Shown here piece by piece: positions 21,998 to 35,010 of a stretch of DNA of 64,000 nucleotides. The DNA is from Trileptium ribeirensis (Eukaryota; Nematoda; Enoplea; Enoplida; Thoracostomopsidae): positions 1 to 64,000 of the forward strand of contig JASANE010024944.1 in assembly GCA_030248225.1 (NCBI GenBank). The letters run 5' to 3'. Positions within the stretch are counted from its first letter, which is position 1. Each line of letters begins with the position of its first letter. A model generated the notes under the pieces. The model was not told the origin of the DNA. It worked only from the letters and a program-made list of their open reading frames with translations, and ran no database searches. The translations under genes and the position numbers were made by a program.

Positions 21998-22341
21998 GGT
22001 GACATGGGCCAAATTAGTGATAAAGAGGTTTTTCAAGAATGATGTTTATGAATCTATTAATGCAGAATTAAAAGGAACACAAATACATTATAGTTTTGAT
22101 AACTTCCATTGCTCTTACACTTTTTGTGCGATTTAATACGAATTACTGTGCAAATTTTTATTCTGTAGTAACAGAAAGTGTAGGTTTTAATTTTTGCAAC
22201 GTCAGCTTACAGATTAATTCCAGAGATGCGGCCACTAAAGTTGACATGGGCCCCGACGCTGATGGCAAGCTTATATCTGCGGTAAATAGTTTTACTAAAG
22301 GTGATGATCGTGTTGTACATGCTGTTGTAAAACGTGCGTAA
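21998..22341 (+). CDS. Possible exonic fragments, unassigned
   Basis: Two coding-like segments. The first reads through FFKNDVYESINAELKGTQ (about 22029-22085) and stops near 22134. The second, from about 22216 after TTACAG, reads through DAATKVDMGPDADGKL and KGDDRVVHAVVK to a stop at 22339-22341. Both contain an ACATGGGCC block, so they may derive from one duplicated sequence. No family is recognised. They could be exons, a retroelement remnant or chance. Confidence 0.25.
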
Positions 22342-23399
22342 CCTAACGACATAGTAAATCCGAACGCAGCATTGATTTTAATTTGATTGCCGATTATTTC
22401 TACACGAAATTATATTATGACGCAATGCAAATGCATCCTTGCAGCAATTGAACACCGACCTTGTTTTAATTATATAGATCACTTGCATGAGGAGCTTTAC
22501 CAAATAACATAAGTGTCAGCAAGTGGCGACATCCCATTTTCAATTATTATCATCACCGTACGAATAGAATGTGATAGCCATTCGGCATTAAACCACACCG
22601 TAACACCCAATGCTTAACAAAATATAATTAATTAATGATTATTTTTTCGATTACGGGTATCTAAATTGTCAATTAAGATAAATAAAGCCCGCAAGCCTAC
22701 TTCAAATATATAAACGTAATGTTATTGCACCTAGTCAAATATTGATCTTTATGTGTCTTGGATATGGTGACTTTAGAGTCATGTGCCATTTGTGCGCGCG
22801 TTACTTACCAATTTTCAAAGAAGTTGTCTTTATTTCCGCAACAGTTATTTCTCTGTCAACGGTTGTTGAATCACACAGATTAAGCAATTCCTTCGCCACA
22901 CAATATTATAGAATGAATACAGAATAAAGTACTGAAAATAATTAGAAAGTCAGTATTCAGGAGTGTTGGGAGAAATGTGCTACACAAATGCTGATACCAA
23001 ATCTGCAGAAACCTTTCGATTCTTACTGATATTCGTTTAAAATTAGCACAAATCGTGCAATAAATTCAGTTTGAAATTTAAACATGTAAGGTCATTTTTT
23101 TGCGCTCCGACACAAGTTCAGCTTGCAGCATTAGATTATGCTCAGCGTATTACTTTTGTCTAGATCTTCTTGATTCAGCACTAAGATTAGTCACACCTCT
23201 GAAATCCATGTACTATACTTAGGTGTCACCAAAAAAATTTGAACTAGGGAGCGCCCACTCGTTGTGTACATCAGCTTAGCCATAATGATCTGAAGATAGC
23301 ATGTTGAAAAAAATTAAATGCATTTGCAAACTGAGAAGTGGGCTACACCCCTGATGCTCATTGGGGAGAGGGTATTATCTCAAGTAAGGGGTATTACGC

Positions 23400-23760
23400 A
23401 CTATACCTTGGGCAAAGCGCCTATCTCCGTTGGTCCAGCCCACCGCTTAGGATCAGCACCCGCCCCGAACCCACGCGCCGAAGAGCGCTGAAGACCAGTG
23501 GAAAGTTTTAGCCAAAAACGTGAAAAATTTGGTAGTAATCGAAGAAAATTGACAAATATTGGAGGAAATTGACAAAACTTGATTGAAAACTGCCAAAAAT
23601 TAGGAAAAATTTTAAGTCTCAAAAATTTTTTCTAGAGCAGCACCGCCTCTGCCGAACGGCCGATGCCCTAGGAGAAGCCGAAGGCCAATCTACACTTCCT
23701 CCAGCATCAGCTACTACCCTGGGATCTCATACATCGTACATGCGTGTATAATGATTTTAA
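23400..23760. repeat. Dispersed repeat family F1, copy 2
   Basis: GC-rich left edge (CCCGCCCCGAACCCACGCG), a core of AAAATTGACAAA-like reiterations, then a GC-rich block after TTTTTTCTAGAGCAGCACCG. Same layout as the other F1 copies. Confidence 0.6.
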
Positions 23761-24372
23761 ATGTTTTGTTTCGTCCATGTAAAATTGCTAGACTTCAGCG
23801 GTTTGGTAAAAGGTATACATACTGATAATATTAGCAAGGTTATAAAGTTGGAACAAATAAAAATTTAATATCACATCTGGTTTAGCCGATACGCGTATTA
23901 CAGTACCAGGGTTCACTAAACGCGTCCATCTGTGTTATTTTTCAAGTCGTATCACATAAAATGAATGGTGAACGAAGACAAATTACGAATTTCCATTATG
24001 TACGTGAACGCAATTTGTGATACAGCAACACTTAAGTGTTGTTCGAGGTCACTATATTTCGACGTAGCGATGCAATTTTCTGACCGCTAATGCGTAAAAA
24101 CTCGATTGTCAATCGCGTTTTTGTATACTATAAAATCGCACATAGAACGCGGGCATAGCTGTCCGATTTAGCATATCATTTGATGAACAGGCACAAACGT
24201 GCCAAATGAAGAAATGCGCGCGTGAGAAACTGCAGTTTGTGCATAACAGAGCCCTTGTTCTCCCACACAAATATGTGAATACCGATGACAGAAAAAGTGT
24301 ACTGTCTGTACAAATTGTAAGAAACTTGAATTTACAATACGGAAGAAATGTAGTGACTACATAGTAGTTGTA

Positions 24373-24729
24373 GGCAAGAGTGTATTAGGGAAGAGTATGA
24401 CACTTCCCTCCACTCTAATGTTAGCCCGTGTTTGATGACACGATAGTTTTCGCCTTGGCCATCGTCATTACTGGGGAGGCTGCTGGTCATGCACAGAATC
24501 CTCTCAGTTTTAGGGGGTTAGCTCGGACCCCCAGTTTTAGTGGTGTAGCTCGCCCAAGCTACCCTCTCCTAAAACTGGGGGTCCAATCTACCTATTTAAA
24601 ACTGGCAATCTAAACAAAACGACCTCCCAGAAATGAGGGGGCCAGGACGAAAACGCCCGTGTCATCAAACACGGGCTAACATTAGAGTGCAGGGAAATGT
24701 CATATTCTTTCCTCAATGCACCCTTGCTA
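24373..24729. repeat. MITE family F2, copy with long terminal inverted repeats
   Basis: The inner 30 bp of the terminal inverted repeats are perfect: CTCTAATGTTAGCCCGTGTT... at 24413-24442 against its exact complement at 24658-24687. Weaker pairing extends outward to about 24373 and 24729. The interior has three reiterations of AAACTGGGGGTC/CCCCAGTTTTA type. There is no coding capacity. Partial copies lie near 26.99 and 56.0 kb. Confidence 0.85.
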
Positions 24730-24929
24730 AAGCTAAAATGTAACCATTATATTTCGTCAGTATTGTATATTCCAGCTTCTTACACTTTGTATAGAAAGCA
24801 AATTTTTTTGCTTGAAATACTGATTATATCTGTATTATATCTGTGTGTTAAGGAATAGGTGTATTGCGAATTTTTTTAGCTCAGTTTAAACATATCTAGC
24901 ATAATACAATCGTAGGTACGCATAAGGTT

Positions 24930-25200
24930 ACGGCGCTCAAGCCGTATTCCCAACTCCCCAATGTGCCGACGGTGCGAGCACAATTTAGGAAAATCAGAAA
25001 AAATTGGGAAATATATGGCAAAGTTGTCGCACATAGAATGGGCAAATTTGAGGAATAATTTAGGACAAATTAGAGAAAATTATGGGTTAGTAAAAATTTA
25101 GAAAATTTACCCGCCTTGACTTACCGCACCACCCTCCACAAACCTCCCGCGCCCCTTCGGTTGGAACCATCTATCCCCGTAAGCACGACGGTCCTTCTGT
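24930..25200. repeat. Dispersed repeat family F1, copy 3
   Basis: GC-rich edge (CCGACGGTGCGAGC), AAAATTGGGAAA-rich core, then CACCCTCCACAAACC and CGCCCCTTCGG. Layout as in the other F1 copies. Confidence 0.5.
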
Positions 25201-26980
25201 ACTTATGGAATAGCAGCTACCATACGAATCGTTTCCCTATAGCTTAGAATGTCGGAGAGTTATGTCGTCGAACTGTTTGAAGTTCAAGTCTGCGTACTTG
25301 TATTGAAGTACTAAATTGTCTAAAACATCCACTAATACACTCAGATCTTATAGCGCACTAAAATCAGGAAAATGAAATATATTTATTAAATCGTCTACAT
25401 TATATATAGAAAAGAGAGATAAGATATAAGAGTAAATTATATTATAAAATATAATAGTTTATTAGTTGTGTCTTTACTACTGTTGGCTTCGTACGAGGCA
25501 AAAAATTGTGAATAGCACCCGATTTAAATCTTTGTACTCGGATTGCCATGTCGTTTTCATCTTCAATAATGACAAACTCTCGCCACTCACTCAAATTTTG
25601 GAATCCTGAACATGTTTGATGTATAATTTATGTGCACTCTGCCGCTCTGAATTAATTAGCTTAATTTTAAAATTACACTGTGTTACTCGCACGGATACGG
25701 TGTTTGATAAAGTAAAAATATTTTTTAAACAGATGGGGTGCAAATCACTAAGACAACTTTAGGTAAACAAAGTCAGGGCCATTAATAATATGTCCAGTGA
25801 CGATTTTTTGTTCGTTTTTCAAACAAGTTAACATCAACGCTCGGTTTCTCATAGCTAATTGGGCTACACGATTACATTCAACCTCAACAGTAACATATGG
25901 TATGCGTCATCATTATTGCGACAACAAACTTTATCTTTTACAGTTAGTAGTAGAAATACTAATATTTAACAATGTATTTGTAAGGACTGAATTACTGCCA
26001 GTTTTTCTTTTTTTTCGCTAACAAAACCATGTTTGCTTGACTCAAACCACAACAAAATTTGTCAACTACAAATCGAGGAAATGTGCTAGTTTGTAGTTTT
26101 AAATTATATTTGCAAAATTGTACATGGATACTAAATGGCGCACTCGTAAAATTAATAGACAAGTTTATTAAGCCAAGCCGTGTTTGAATGGATATATTCT
26201 AATATCCGACTTTTTGCCATACGGATATATGAGGCTCGTATCTTTCTATTGTCTGATACTACAGTCAGGGATTATAGATTATTATAAGTTTTCTACATAA
26301 TTTTATGACATAATAACAAAATATCAGCTTTATAACATTTAATTTTTACGTCCGAACGGCGACTGTATTGTGTGATTGTTGTTGTAGGCAATTATTAAAA
26401 TATGATATTATTACAAGCTTAGTTTATATTTCAACCGGTGGTTTTAAAAAAGTTTATGACATGCAAACGTCTCGTTCAGTTTCAGTTTATATTAGTATAT
26501 AATTGGTTCAACAAGACAATATGATAGGATAATATGCATTATGAAAATTTTGTATAATTCTACTTCAAATATTGCGGCAATCGATTATACATACAGACAT
26601 GGTGCAGTCTTGTAATGCCGAGTATGTAAACCTTTGTGTAGAACATGCTAGGTCACATCAAACATTAAATCGCCCACCTTTGCAGCGTTTAGTTTGAAGC
26701 GTTTCCCAGAAATACAATAATTATGTACACGAAATTATTCAAATTGAAAACTTAGTCATGGCAGCGAAAATCCCACTATAATCAGATCCTAACAAGTACA
26801 TAGCATTAAGAGTGCATCGTTAAAATCCACACTTCACAGCTGTTAATTTATTTATTATAAATTATTATTTTATTACTTATCTAAGGGCACTGGTTTATTA
26901 TTATATCACTAAAATTTTTCAAGAGATCCATGTCTTTAAACCCAACGGTCTACGTGTAGCACCTACTTAGTGGCCGCAAA
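25201..26980. other. AT-rich, no gene recognised
   Basis: Only short frames and AT-rich sequence. Nothing supports a gene. Confidence 0.4.
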
Positions 26981-26984
26981 AATG

Positions 26985-27060
26985 CATAATGGAAATGTGC
27001 GTTACTTCCTTGCATTCTAGTCTTAACGCATGTTTGACGACACGAGCGTTTTTGGAGTTA
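26985..27060. repeat. MITE family F2, partial copy
   Basis: TTCCTTGCATTCTAGTCTTAAC followed by CATGTTTGACGACACGAGCG resembles the left terminal repeat of the 24373-24729 element. The right arm is not recognisable. Confidence 0.5.
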
Positions 27061-27520
27061 CCGTCTTGTGCCGAGAACCTCAGATCCCTGCCACCTGTTT
27101 TGTGGGGGTTTTATGTCTCACCTTTAGTTTTTCAGAGGAGGTGATTGGGTAATAGTTATCAGAAGTATCATACTTTTACATGTGTTTGTAGATTGTTATC
27201 CATATATTTTTGAGCTTAAATCGATAATATTTTAGCTTTAATAAATGGATACATTAGTTTGAGGCTTTTCTAACAGTCGAAACAACGACTGAACACCTAC
27301 AAGCGAATTTGTTTAATAATATATTAGCGGTGTGTTCGTATATGCTTGCCTACATACATGCCTTGTTATCTTGCATAAACATAAACCATTATCTATAAAT
27401 GCTATTAAAATTTTACTTTAATTAATAATTCACGTTACTTTAGTTAAATATTTAACCCATAATTCCCCAAATTGATATCTATATTGCATAATGTTTTTGA
27501 CATGACCCCGGTTGTATTTT

Positions 27521-28060
27521 TGCACAAGGAAAATGCAAATCACTGAGCTTTGCAGTAAGTTGTTCCCCGGTATCTTGTTCCGATTCGATTTAAGGTACAA
27601 CTGTGACATTTGCACAAGGAAAATGCAAATAACTGAGCTTTGCAGTAAGTTGTTCCCCGGTATCTTGTTCCGATTCGATTTAAGGTACAACTGTGACTTT
27701 TGCACAAGGAAAATGCAAATAACTGAGCTTTGCAGTAAGTTGTTCCCCGGGATCTTGTTCCGATTCGATTTAAGATACAACTGTGACATTTGCACAAGGA
27801 AAATGCAAATAACTGAGCTTTGCAGTAAGTTGTTCCCCGGGATCTTGTTCCGATTCGATTTAAGATACAACTGTGACTTTTGCACAAGGAAAATGCAAAT
27901 AACTGAGCTTTGCAGTAAGTTGTTCCCCGGGATCTTGTTCCGATTCGATTTTTGATACAACTGTGACTTTTGCACAAGGAAAATGCAAATAACTGAGCTT
28001 TGCAGTAAGTTGTTCCCCGGGATCTTGTTCCGATTCGATTTAAGATACAACTGCGACTAC
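27521..28060. repeat. 90-bp satellite, six tandem units
   Basis: Units start at 27521, 27611, 27701, 27791, 27881 and 27971 and are over 95% alike (T/G at GGTATC vs GGGATC, AAGG vs AAGA, ACATT vs ACTTT). Because 90 is divisible by three, several frames stay open on both strands (up to 206 codons); these repetitive frames are artefacts. Each unit contains a CAGTAAG word, which could act as a cryptic splice donor if transcribed on the plus strand. Confidence 0.95.
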
Positions 28061-29834
28061 GAGTAATTATGCATTAAACTAATGTGTTATCTATCAGTTG
28101 CGATGTATCTAAGTATTGCTCATGCTTTTTAGTAGCCAGTCAATAATTAATTATCAGTGACGCTAAACCCAACGGTCAAAGCGAGGCACATATTCTGTCA
28201 ACCGGTTCAAAGTACGATGTCTGCCTGCTGGTTGGTGTATGTTTTATTACGGATAGTGAACAAAACTTTATTATGCAGCGTACATGTTTACTGCTCTGTG
28301 TTTAAGTGTAAATTTACAATATTTGTATTTAGATTTATTTAGAGGTAAAGGAGAGGGTAGGGTGGTTACCTTTATCGAATTGCAGGATACCAAACTACGT
28401 CCAGACGTATCCGTTTTCTCGTTTTTCAGTGTAAAATCAAATTTAATATTTACTGGCCCTAAAAGCAGCGAATTATATATGGTAATATTTTCTAACTATT
28501 GACACGACCGCTCCAATCGTCACTCTAGTAAAATGCCGTTACAACTCAATTCAAAATTTGTGCTTCATTCTTTAAGAATTTCAGGCGATCGTTGACAAAC
28601 GATATATTTTACCACGTCAAACTTCAGTGATGTCGAAGCCCTTTAATCCACATAAATTTAAAGCATAGCTCTGGCTTATTCCTCGGAATGTTGAATTTCG
28701 AATAGATCGTTTGAGTAGGCTATAGTGGGCTTCGGTTCAATATTGTTAAGTGTTTGATAGCGAGAGCTGTGTCAAAACTGTTGTAAAGTCAGCTATCGAT
28801 TGGTTACAATTTGACGTCCGGCCCTTTGAGTCTCAATTAATTTGTGTTTTGAGCACCGACGAATAGTTATAAGTAGCCGCGAAATATCGAATCCGAAACG
28901 ATCGATTGCAAGTAATGTTTACTTACTATAAAGCTAATTGCCGTCTAAAGACCCATGATTGTCTAAGACTAACGAACTATTTATCACGTTAACAATCGTG
29001 CAGTACACGTCAAATTCAGTTATTTCCAACCCTTTTGATCGTAATTGCTTATTGTCGAACAACTGCATGCGTTAAAGGGTTAGATAAAATATCCATTGTA
29101 AAAACTGAATGGGAGATAAACTTGTCCACAAAATTAAAAATAAGGGTCTTAAATGCACCCATAAATTTATAGAGAACAATTTATTAATGCGACAGTAAAC
29201 TTAACCCACGCCTAGAAACAATTCTATTTTGATATTTCAGTTAAAAAATTGTTACCAAACATTTTTGGTGAACCATAATCCGGCGCAAAACTCTTCGTGA
29301 ACATACAGCTCCGCGATAGTAATCCGGCAAATTTGTGTTCGCGAAAATTCAACGAAAATTACCGGATTTTTTGCCAATGAAAATCTACCGGATTTGGATT
29401 CGCTGGCTTTTTTTCGGGAACACTTTGACATAAACCACATGATCGACTAATTTGTGACCTCAATATTACGTTAAATTTGTTCGCCAGCAGAGACAAATAC
29501 AAATGAATAGCTGAGACGCATTAGATAACCGTTTTAACTGCAAATTCCAAATCGTCAAAATTCTGTTCGAACACAGGGTGTCATTTTCGGCACTTATTTC
29601 TGATTTTGCCAATCTTCTGTTATCGAAAAACTGATGAAACTTCCGTGTTTGTTTCGTGACAGCGGTTTGCGATTCGCTATCCGCTAATAAAAATAGTATG
29701 GTAGATGGGCGCAAGTTTACCCGCGCATAAATTCCACAAATTTTCAAGCTACTGGGTAATTACAGTATTATAGGACCAGCAGCCTTACAATTGTGTATCA
29801 AATTTTCAAAGAACAGATTTTCGTAACTTGAACA
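28061..29834. other. No gene recognised
   Basis: AT-rich with short unsupported frames. A near-repeated phrase ACCGGATTTT/ACCGGATTTG with AATTCAACGAAAATTAC lies near 29340-29400. Confidence 0.35.
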
Positions 29835-30065
29835 CCTTCCGAGGCTCTGGTAAACCCCAGTGAGGAAACTCCAATCCCCAGGTGATCCGAACTCCTTCCA
29901 TCCCCCTTCCCTGCGCTGCGTGCGGAAAATTTTAGCGGGCTTTGGTAAAAATAGGATGAAAATTAGCAAAAATGGGATACAATCGGCAAAAATTGGACGT
30001 CGACGGGGAGGCCGTCATCAACTTTTTTCAGCACAGCCTCTAGCTCCATGAGATCTAGTAGCGTC
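29835..30065. repeat. Dispersed repeat family F1, copy 4
   Basis: GC-rich edge (CTTCCCTGCGCTGCGTGCGG), AAAATTGG-rich core, then GGGGAGGCCGTCATCAAC and TTTTTTCAGCACAGCCTC, the block also seen in copy 1. It abuts the retroelement fragment at 30089. Confidence 0.6.
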
Positions 30066-30088
30066 AGCATGTATGGTATATATAATCC

Positions 30089-30460
30089 ATGTGCATGTGT
30101 AAAGTTAACTACAACAATCAAATGGCCAATGTTTTGGATCTCAACATTAAACTTCACGGGGGTATAGCAGATATTGCACTATACGACAAAAGAAACGATT
30201 TCAATTTTAAAATCTTTAATTTCCCACATTACAGCAGCAATCTCTCACGTTCAGTTTTCAGTGGAATCATACACAGTCAAATTGTCAGGTACGCAATCAT
30301 CAACACAACATTTTCCAACTTTCAACTAGACTGTAACAATTTACTTAAAGTACTCATAAACAGAGGGTGCCCACAAAAACTTTTCCATAACATTTTTAAT
30401 AATTTTTGCACTATAAACAATCTTAAACTGTATAATTTTTACGGCTGCCAACAAAATTGA
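30089..30460 (+). pseudogene. 5'-truncated retroelement reverse-transcriptase tail
   Basis: The 123-residue frame reads VLDLNI, then a short basic loop, then ALYDKRNDFNFKIFNFP, SQIVRYAI, a leucine-rich helix (NNLLKVLINRGCPQKL) and FHNIFNNFC. From memory, this order (LDLxI, LYDKRxDFxFxIVNFP, SQLIRYAR, LxxKLLxQG, FxKFYxR) is the C-terminal part of a retroelement reverse transcriptase widespread in animal genomes, whose core carries an IPMGTNCAPLLADLFL-type motif. I cannot name its clade with certainty. The catalytic core is missing, so the fragment is truncated at the 5' side. The surviving part has no stop or frameshift, suggesting a fairly recent insertion. Confidence 0.65.
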
Positions 30461-30474
30461 ACCCCTTCTGTCTA

Positions 30475-30560
30475 CGTAGGTTCTATATATAAGTTTCTAT
30501 ATAAAAATTTTTATATACGTTTCTATATAAAAATTTTTTTTATCCTATAAATAAAAGTTT
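30475..30560. repeat. AT-rich tandem GTTTCTATATAAAAATTT-like repeat
   Basis: Three to four imperfect units of TTTCTATATAAAAATTT follow the retroelement fragment. This could be its 3' tail or independent low-complexity sequence. Confidence 0.6.
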
Positions 30561-33500
30561 CTAATATAACCTAAACAACGTATAATCAAAAAGATAGCAT
30601 TTTGTACTGTCGACGAAAAAGCATTATATTCAATAAAATTATTAATGGTCTTCACCTTCCGGTGAACACCTACACGTTCTCCCCATTTGGTGACACTGGG
30701 CTTCGCCCATATATTAAGCCTTCTCCTAGGAGTTTGGCTATTGATGCTCACACTTAGGTGCGGACATCATACGTTCTATCATTATCTTCGGATAGTGAAT
30801 GTGGCTCGCATCGCAGGTGCTTGCTACCTTATATATTTTTTCTTGGTATCATTTTATTTCAATTTATTTCATTTCAATTTATTTTTTATTTTTATTTTAT
30901 TACTTAAATATTATTCCACGGTATCATTTGATATGGATAAAATATAAATATTATTGCACGGTGTCTTTTCATATGCATCACGTAACCGGGTCTGGTGCTA
31001 GCCCTCAGATATAGAAGACCTCGCCATATCATGGCGCCCGGGAATACAGGTTGCGAGCATTCATGATTGAAATATTTTCTAGATATGATTTAAAAATTAA
31101 TTTTTGGGTAATAACTTTCACCAAAAAATTACAAATTTTAAAATACTTTATGTTTTCTTCTAAAATAATGAAAATTCATGTTTTTAGTTATGGGTGCTCG
31201 GTGAGGGAGTAGGTATGCTTCTATATTTGTATGGATTCTGTACCTACCAACCTGTATCTAATGATTACCACTGAGTTAAATCAAAAATTCCTACTGAACA
31301 TGTTGATTTTGTGAAGTACACCTAGGTTGCTTCTCATGTTCTCCATGTCAGTACAGCTTTCGATGTCTGATATTAATAAGTGCACAAAAAATTACTCCCC
31401 AAACCAATGCATAGTATTGTCGGCTACGCTATACATTTTATAAACTTTCGGTTAACTATAGTTGAGGGTTCGGCATCTTTAACAAGTTTAAGTTTTCTAC
31501 TAGATAATATACCAAGCTTTACCGTTTAAATGCTAAACTTCTTCGGGTTGAAAGTTATGTATATTCACCAATAATTCGGTTTGTGCATTATCACAATTAC
31601 TTGGGTTCAAACTTGTTTTCTAATATTTTGTGCTGGACCTTTTAAAATATACATATATAAATTATATGTATATATTTATATAGTTAGGTATCATAATATA
31701 CATACATAGCGATATCTGTATATCCTACGCGGATCCTGGGTTTTGAAAAGGGGTTTCAACCAGATCACATAATATGGTTATAAAATTAACGTATACATTG
31801 CATAGGACGAAGTGGCTTAATTACGATAGTATAGAACTGTCCAAATCTAAACAATGATGTCTCATTTTTTATCCCTCAAAGATCACAGAATCGGGTAGCA
31901 TACGCGCGAAAATATCTAATTGTGCGAACACCGCTTGTAGCTTCAGTTATAACTCTGGATCTTGGACGGACCGAAAATTATGGAAAAGGATATCGGCGCC
32001 AGTGACTCCATATCCAGCTTTTTCATTGTCATGTATAATATTATTCACAGCAGTCCGTCGTTCAATACGAGCAGCGGTTGTTAGTTTTGCGTCAAATAAT
32101 TTTAAACATTTAGCATTATTCCATAAATCCTCCAAGAATATACATTTGCCATATATATATTGCATGAAAAAGTATGTATATGACTATCGTTTCTTATATA
32201 TATATAAATGCATGAAAATTCATGAACAAGTGGGTGGAAAACGTGTACAGTTCTATCGTATAATAGCTTGCTGTATGCAACTAAAATCGTTTGCTGTTAA
32301 TTTTAATCAAAATTTAGTTTACCACATGAATATTAGAACATCCATTTGAAACAGCAGGAGAGTTAAAAATACACGGTTATCTATTAGATAACGGGGATAG
32401 GATCACCTGGGGATAGGAGTATCATCACTGGGCTATACCACAGCCTCGGACGGTGTTCGAAGCCTCGAGGGTGGCATGTATGATATATACATATTTATAA
32501 TCATATCTACGTAGATATCTGATCCAGCAATATAAAAAGGGAGCTCAAACCCAATCATATATATAGATATTAATCTCGCCACACAAAGGCAGACCTTGCT
32601 GCCGAGTTATTTTTTTTGCATTTATACTAATTCCTTCTTAATTTTTTTAAAAGCTTAAGTCAAATATTTGAATTAAAATTTAACGATATATATAGAATGG
32701 ATACAGCCTAACGTGGTCAAACCGAGTCGATATGTTTTCAATTGCTTGATTGCCATAAATAAACACACGTTTAGTTGGCAAAGTAGTTTTAGGTTGAATA
32801 TTGACTTTGTTTAACTATCTAACGTTCAAGTTTCAGAAATATTACATATATATTATCAAAAATAACCGAATCGACAATGAATTTATTTAGTTCCGTTTAT
32901 CCACTGTACACTATTAAACAGACAACGTTACTGGGTGCTTGTTATTCATTCTATTGAATATTCATATTTTATAAGAACCAGCAACAGCGACAACAACAAC
33001 AACAAACATTTTCAATAAAATTGATTACCTGGTGTGGTTGTGAAACACAATCACCACCGCCGCCATATCTTCGGTCAAATCTGTACGTCCAGCAATATCC
33101 AGTCACTAGATGACGAGAATGTACCCAGAGTTGTGGGCTAGTTCTTACTGATGGTTTACAGTCGCCATGTTATCTAATCTCAACTATTTGTACTAAAGCT
33201 CGCCGTACCAGCTTGAATCAAAATGGTATTTGGGTTAGTCATTATAATATATTTTTCGATTTTATAAGTGTACATAGGACGGGTTTTATTTAAACTGGAT
33301 GACCAGCGATATCTTTTCTATTTGTATTGCAGGCAGATGATGTTTTGTAGCGAAATAAGATATTTTATATTAATAGGAAAATAGGAAAAGGTTTTTAACT
33401 TCTCATAGCACACAGATATTCACTTGGGGGTAGGAATGTTAAGCTCTCTGGTTCTTTCTTTAATACAGCCCGATAACAGTCGGTGTTAAAAATACTGTAA

Positions 33501-34380
33501 AATATTTTGGTTCGACTATCTTTTTGATTCAATTCCACTCAATTCGACACTGTTGGACTCACTCATCGAGACGGTTCAAAAAATGGCCATTTACAAAACT
33601 TTTTTGATTTTTGCATTACCGTTGGTACACCGTGATGCGAAAAAAATTCAAAAAAATTTCAGAATACAATTCGAACCGTATTGCCGAGCTGAATCGGGAT
33701 TGGTTTAAAATCAGCTGAATGGCTCAAGTCTAATAAACCTAACTTTTATGTCTTGTATCAACGCGATGGTAAGTGTTCTCAATAAACTGGCCTATCAGCC
33801 ACCGCAAGCGATGGTTATATTACAGTATGAGACATGGGCCTAATGGCAGCTGACTAAAAAATCAATGGTTTTATGCAAAGAACATGTTTCTTTGTAGGGC
33901 GACGTCATGTAGGCACTTCTGGCACTTAAAGTTCCACCGGTTTTTACAGGCGTAGTGCCAATAGTTGCCTGTTGACGTACTGCCGAACTACGTTGATGAT
34001 GCCCCGTGCCTTGAAAGTCCCACAGAGCTAGATATACCCGGACATCGGGTGAAGAGGTGCAGGAGATTGAAAGTCATCAAATGAAAGCAAGCAGGAATAA
34101 AAATATTGAAAATAAGCAGCGGAAATATAGTTTGTGTAAGATGCAAAAGATAGTTTAAACATAAAAATCATAGAAATATCTATTTAGCACTGTTTTCAAT
34201 AATATAGCTATAGCATATTACGTAATCCTATGCGTAACGTTGTGGAAACGAAGTTTCAAAGCTGTCGGAGTAGCTCGTTCGGATATATCACCAAAACAAT
34301 TTATTACTAAACTAGCAACCGTTTCTGAAGTTCAATGGTAATTTATTTTGTGTAGCGGAATTTTTACACAACGCAACTTG
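30561..34380. other. AT-rich, no gene recognised
   Basis: Low-complexity TTTATTT at 30.83-30.91 kb and a ~46-bp imperfect tandem pair (AAATATTATTCCACGGTATC / AAATATTATTGCACGGTGTC) near 30905-30990. ACAACA runs lie near 32990. A minus frame at 31947-32165 looks faintly protein-like but matches nothing I know. Confidence 0.35.
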
Positions 34381-34384
34381 TCTT

Positions 34385-35010
34385 CATAAAATCATTGAAT
34401 TCGAGTGGAACGAGAATTTTCAATTTTGGCTTTGGAGGGGGTTTGAGGGGGTCCTGTCTGTGTGTGTCTGTCGCACCTGGATCTCGATAACGGTTGGGCG
34501 GATTTTGATGCATTCGAACCGCAATGGTCAATTAGGTGTAGTGACGGAGCCAGCTTTTTGAATTTTTTGCCGTGGGAAAAGTTATGGGGCAAAATGACGT
34601 CATTTTGACCCATTGTTCGGGCACCCCTGCAGTTTTTGCGACTTTTCTCAATAAGTAAACGAGGTATCCGCAAACTAATAGGCCTATTCCATGTAGATTT
34701 ACCAGGGCTTTCCAATGATATATAACAAGTTTTTCAACTACTTCCCAATCTGGAGTTTATAAGCTTATAGTTGGCGCCAAATTTTATATTTGGTGAAAAG
34801 TCGTGGGAAATGCACCTAAATGTGTGCTTATTGTTGGTTTTGGTGCCGGATATCGGGTTTTGTGGACCAACAAGCTGATTGCGAGTGTCAAATATATTGT
34901 GTGGCAAATATTTTTCACACTTATGCTTAATAGTTGGTATGAAAAATGAGATTTTTCTCAAGTGTCGGTTTGAATTCTTTAACGTTCTTTTCATGGTCAA
35001 TATTGGGTTT
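34385..35010. repeat. Probable dispersed repeat with CTCGATAACGGTTGGGCGGAT block
   Basis: Contains a GTCTGTGTGTGTCTGTCGCAC run followed by ATCTCGATAACGGTTGG and GCGGATTTTGATGC. That phrase type is typical of transposon-derived repeats in invertebrates, which often carry ATCTCGxxAACGGxTxxACxGATTTTGATG. This assignment is from memory. No intact coding frame is seen. Confidence 0.4.

Noticed and set aside
27430..28050. 206-codon minus frame and two 145-147-codon frames
   Set aside because: All are produced by the 90-bp satellite, whose period keeps frames open; the sequences are periodic and overlap on both strands.
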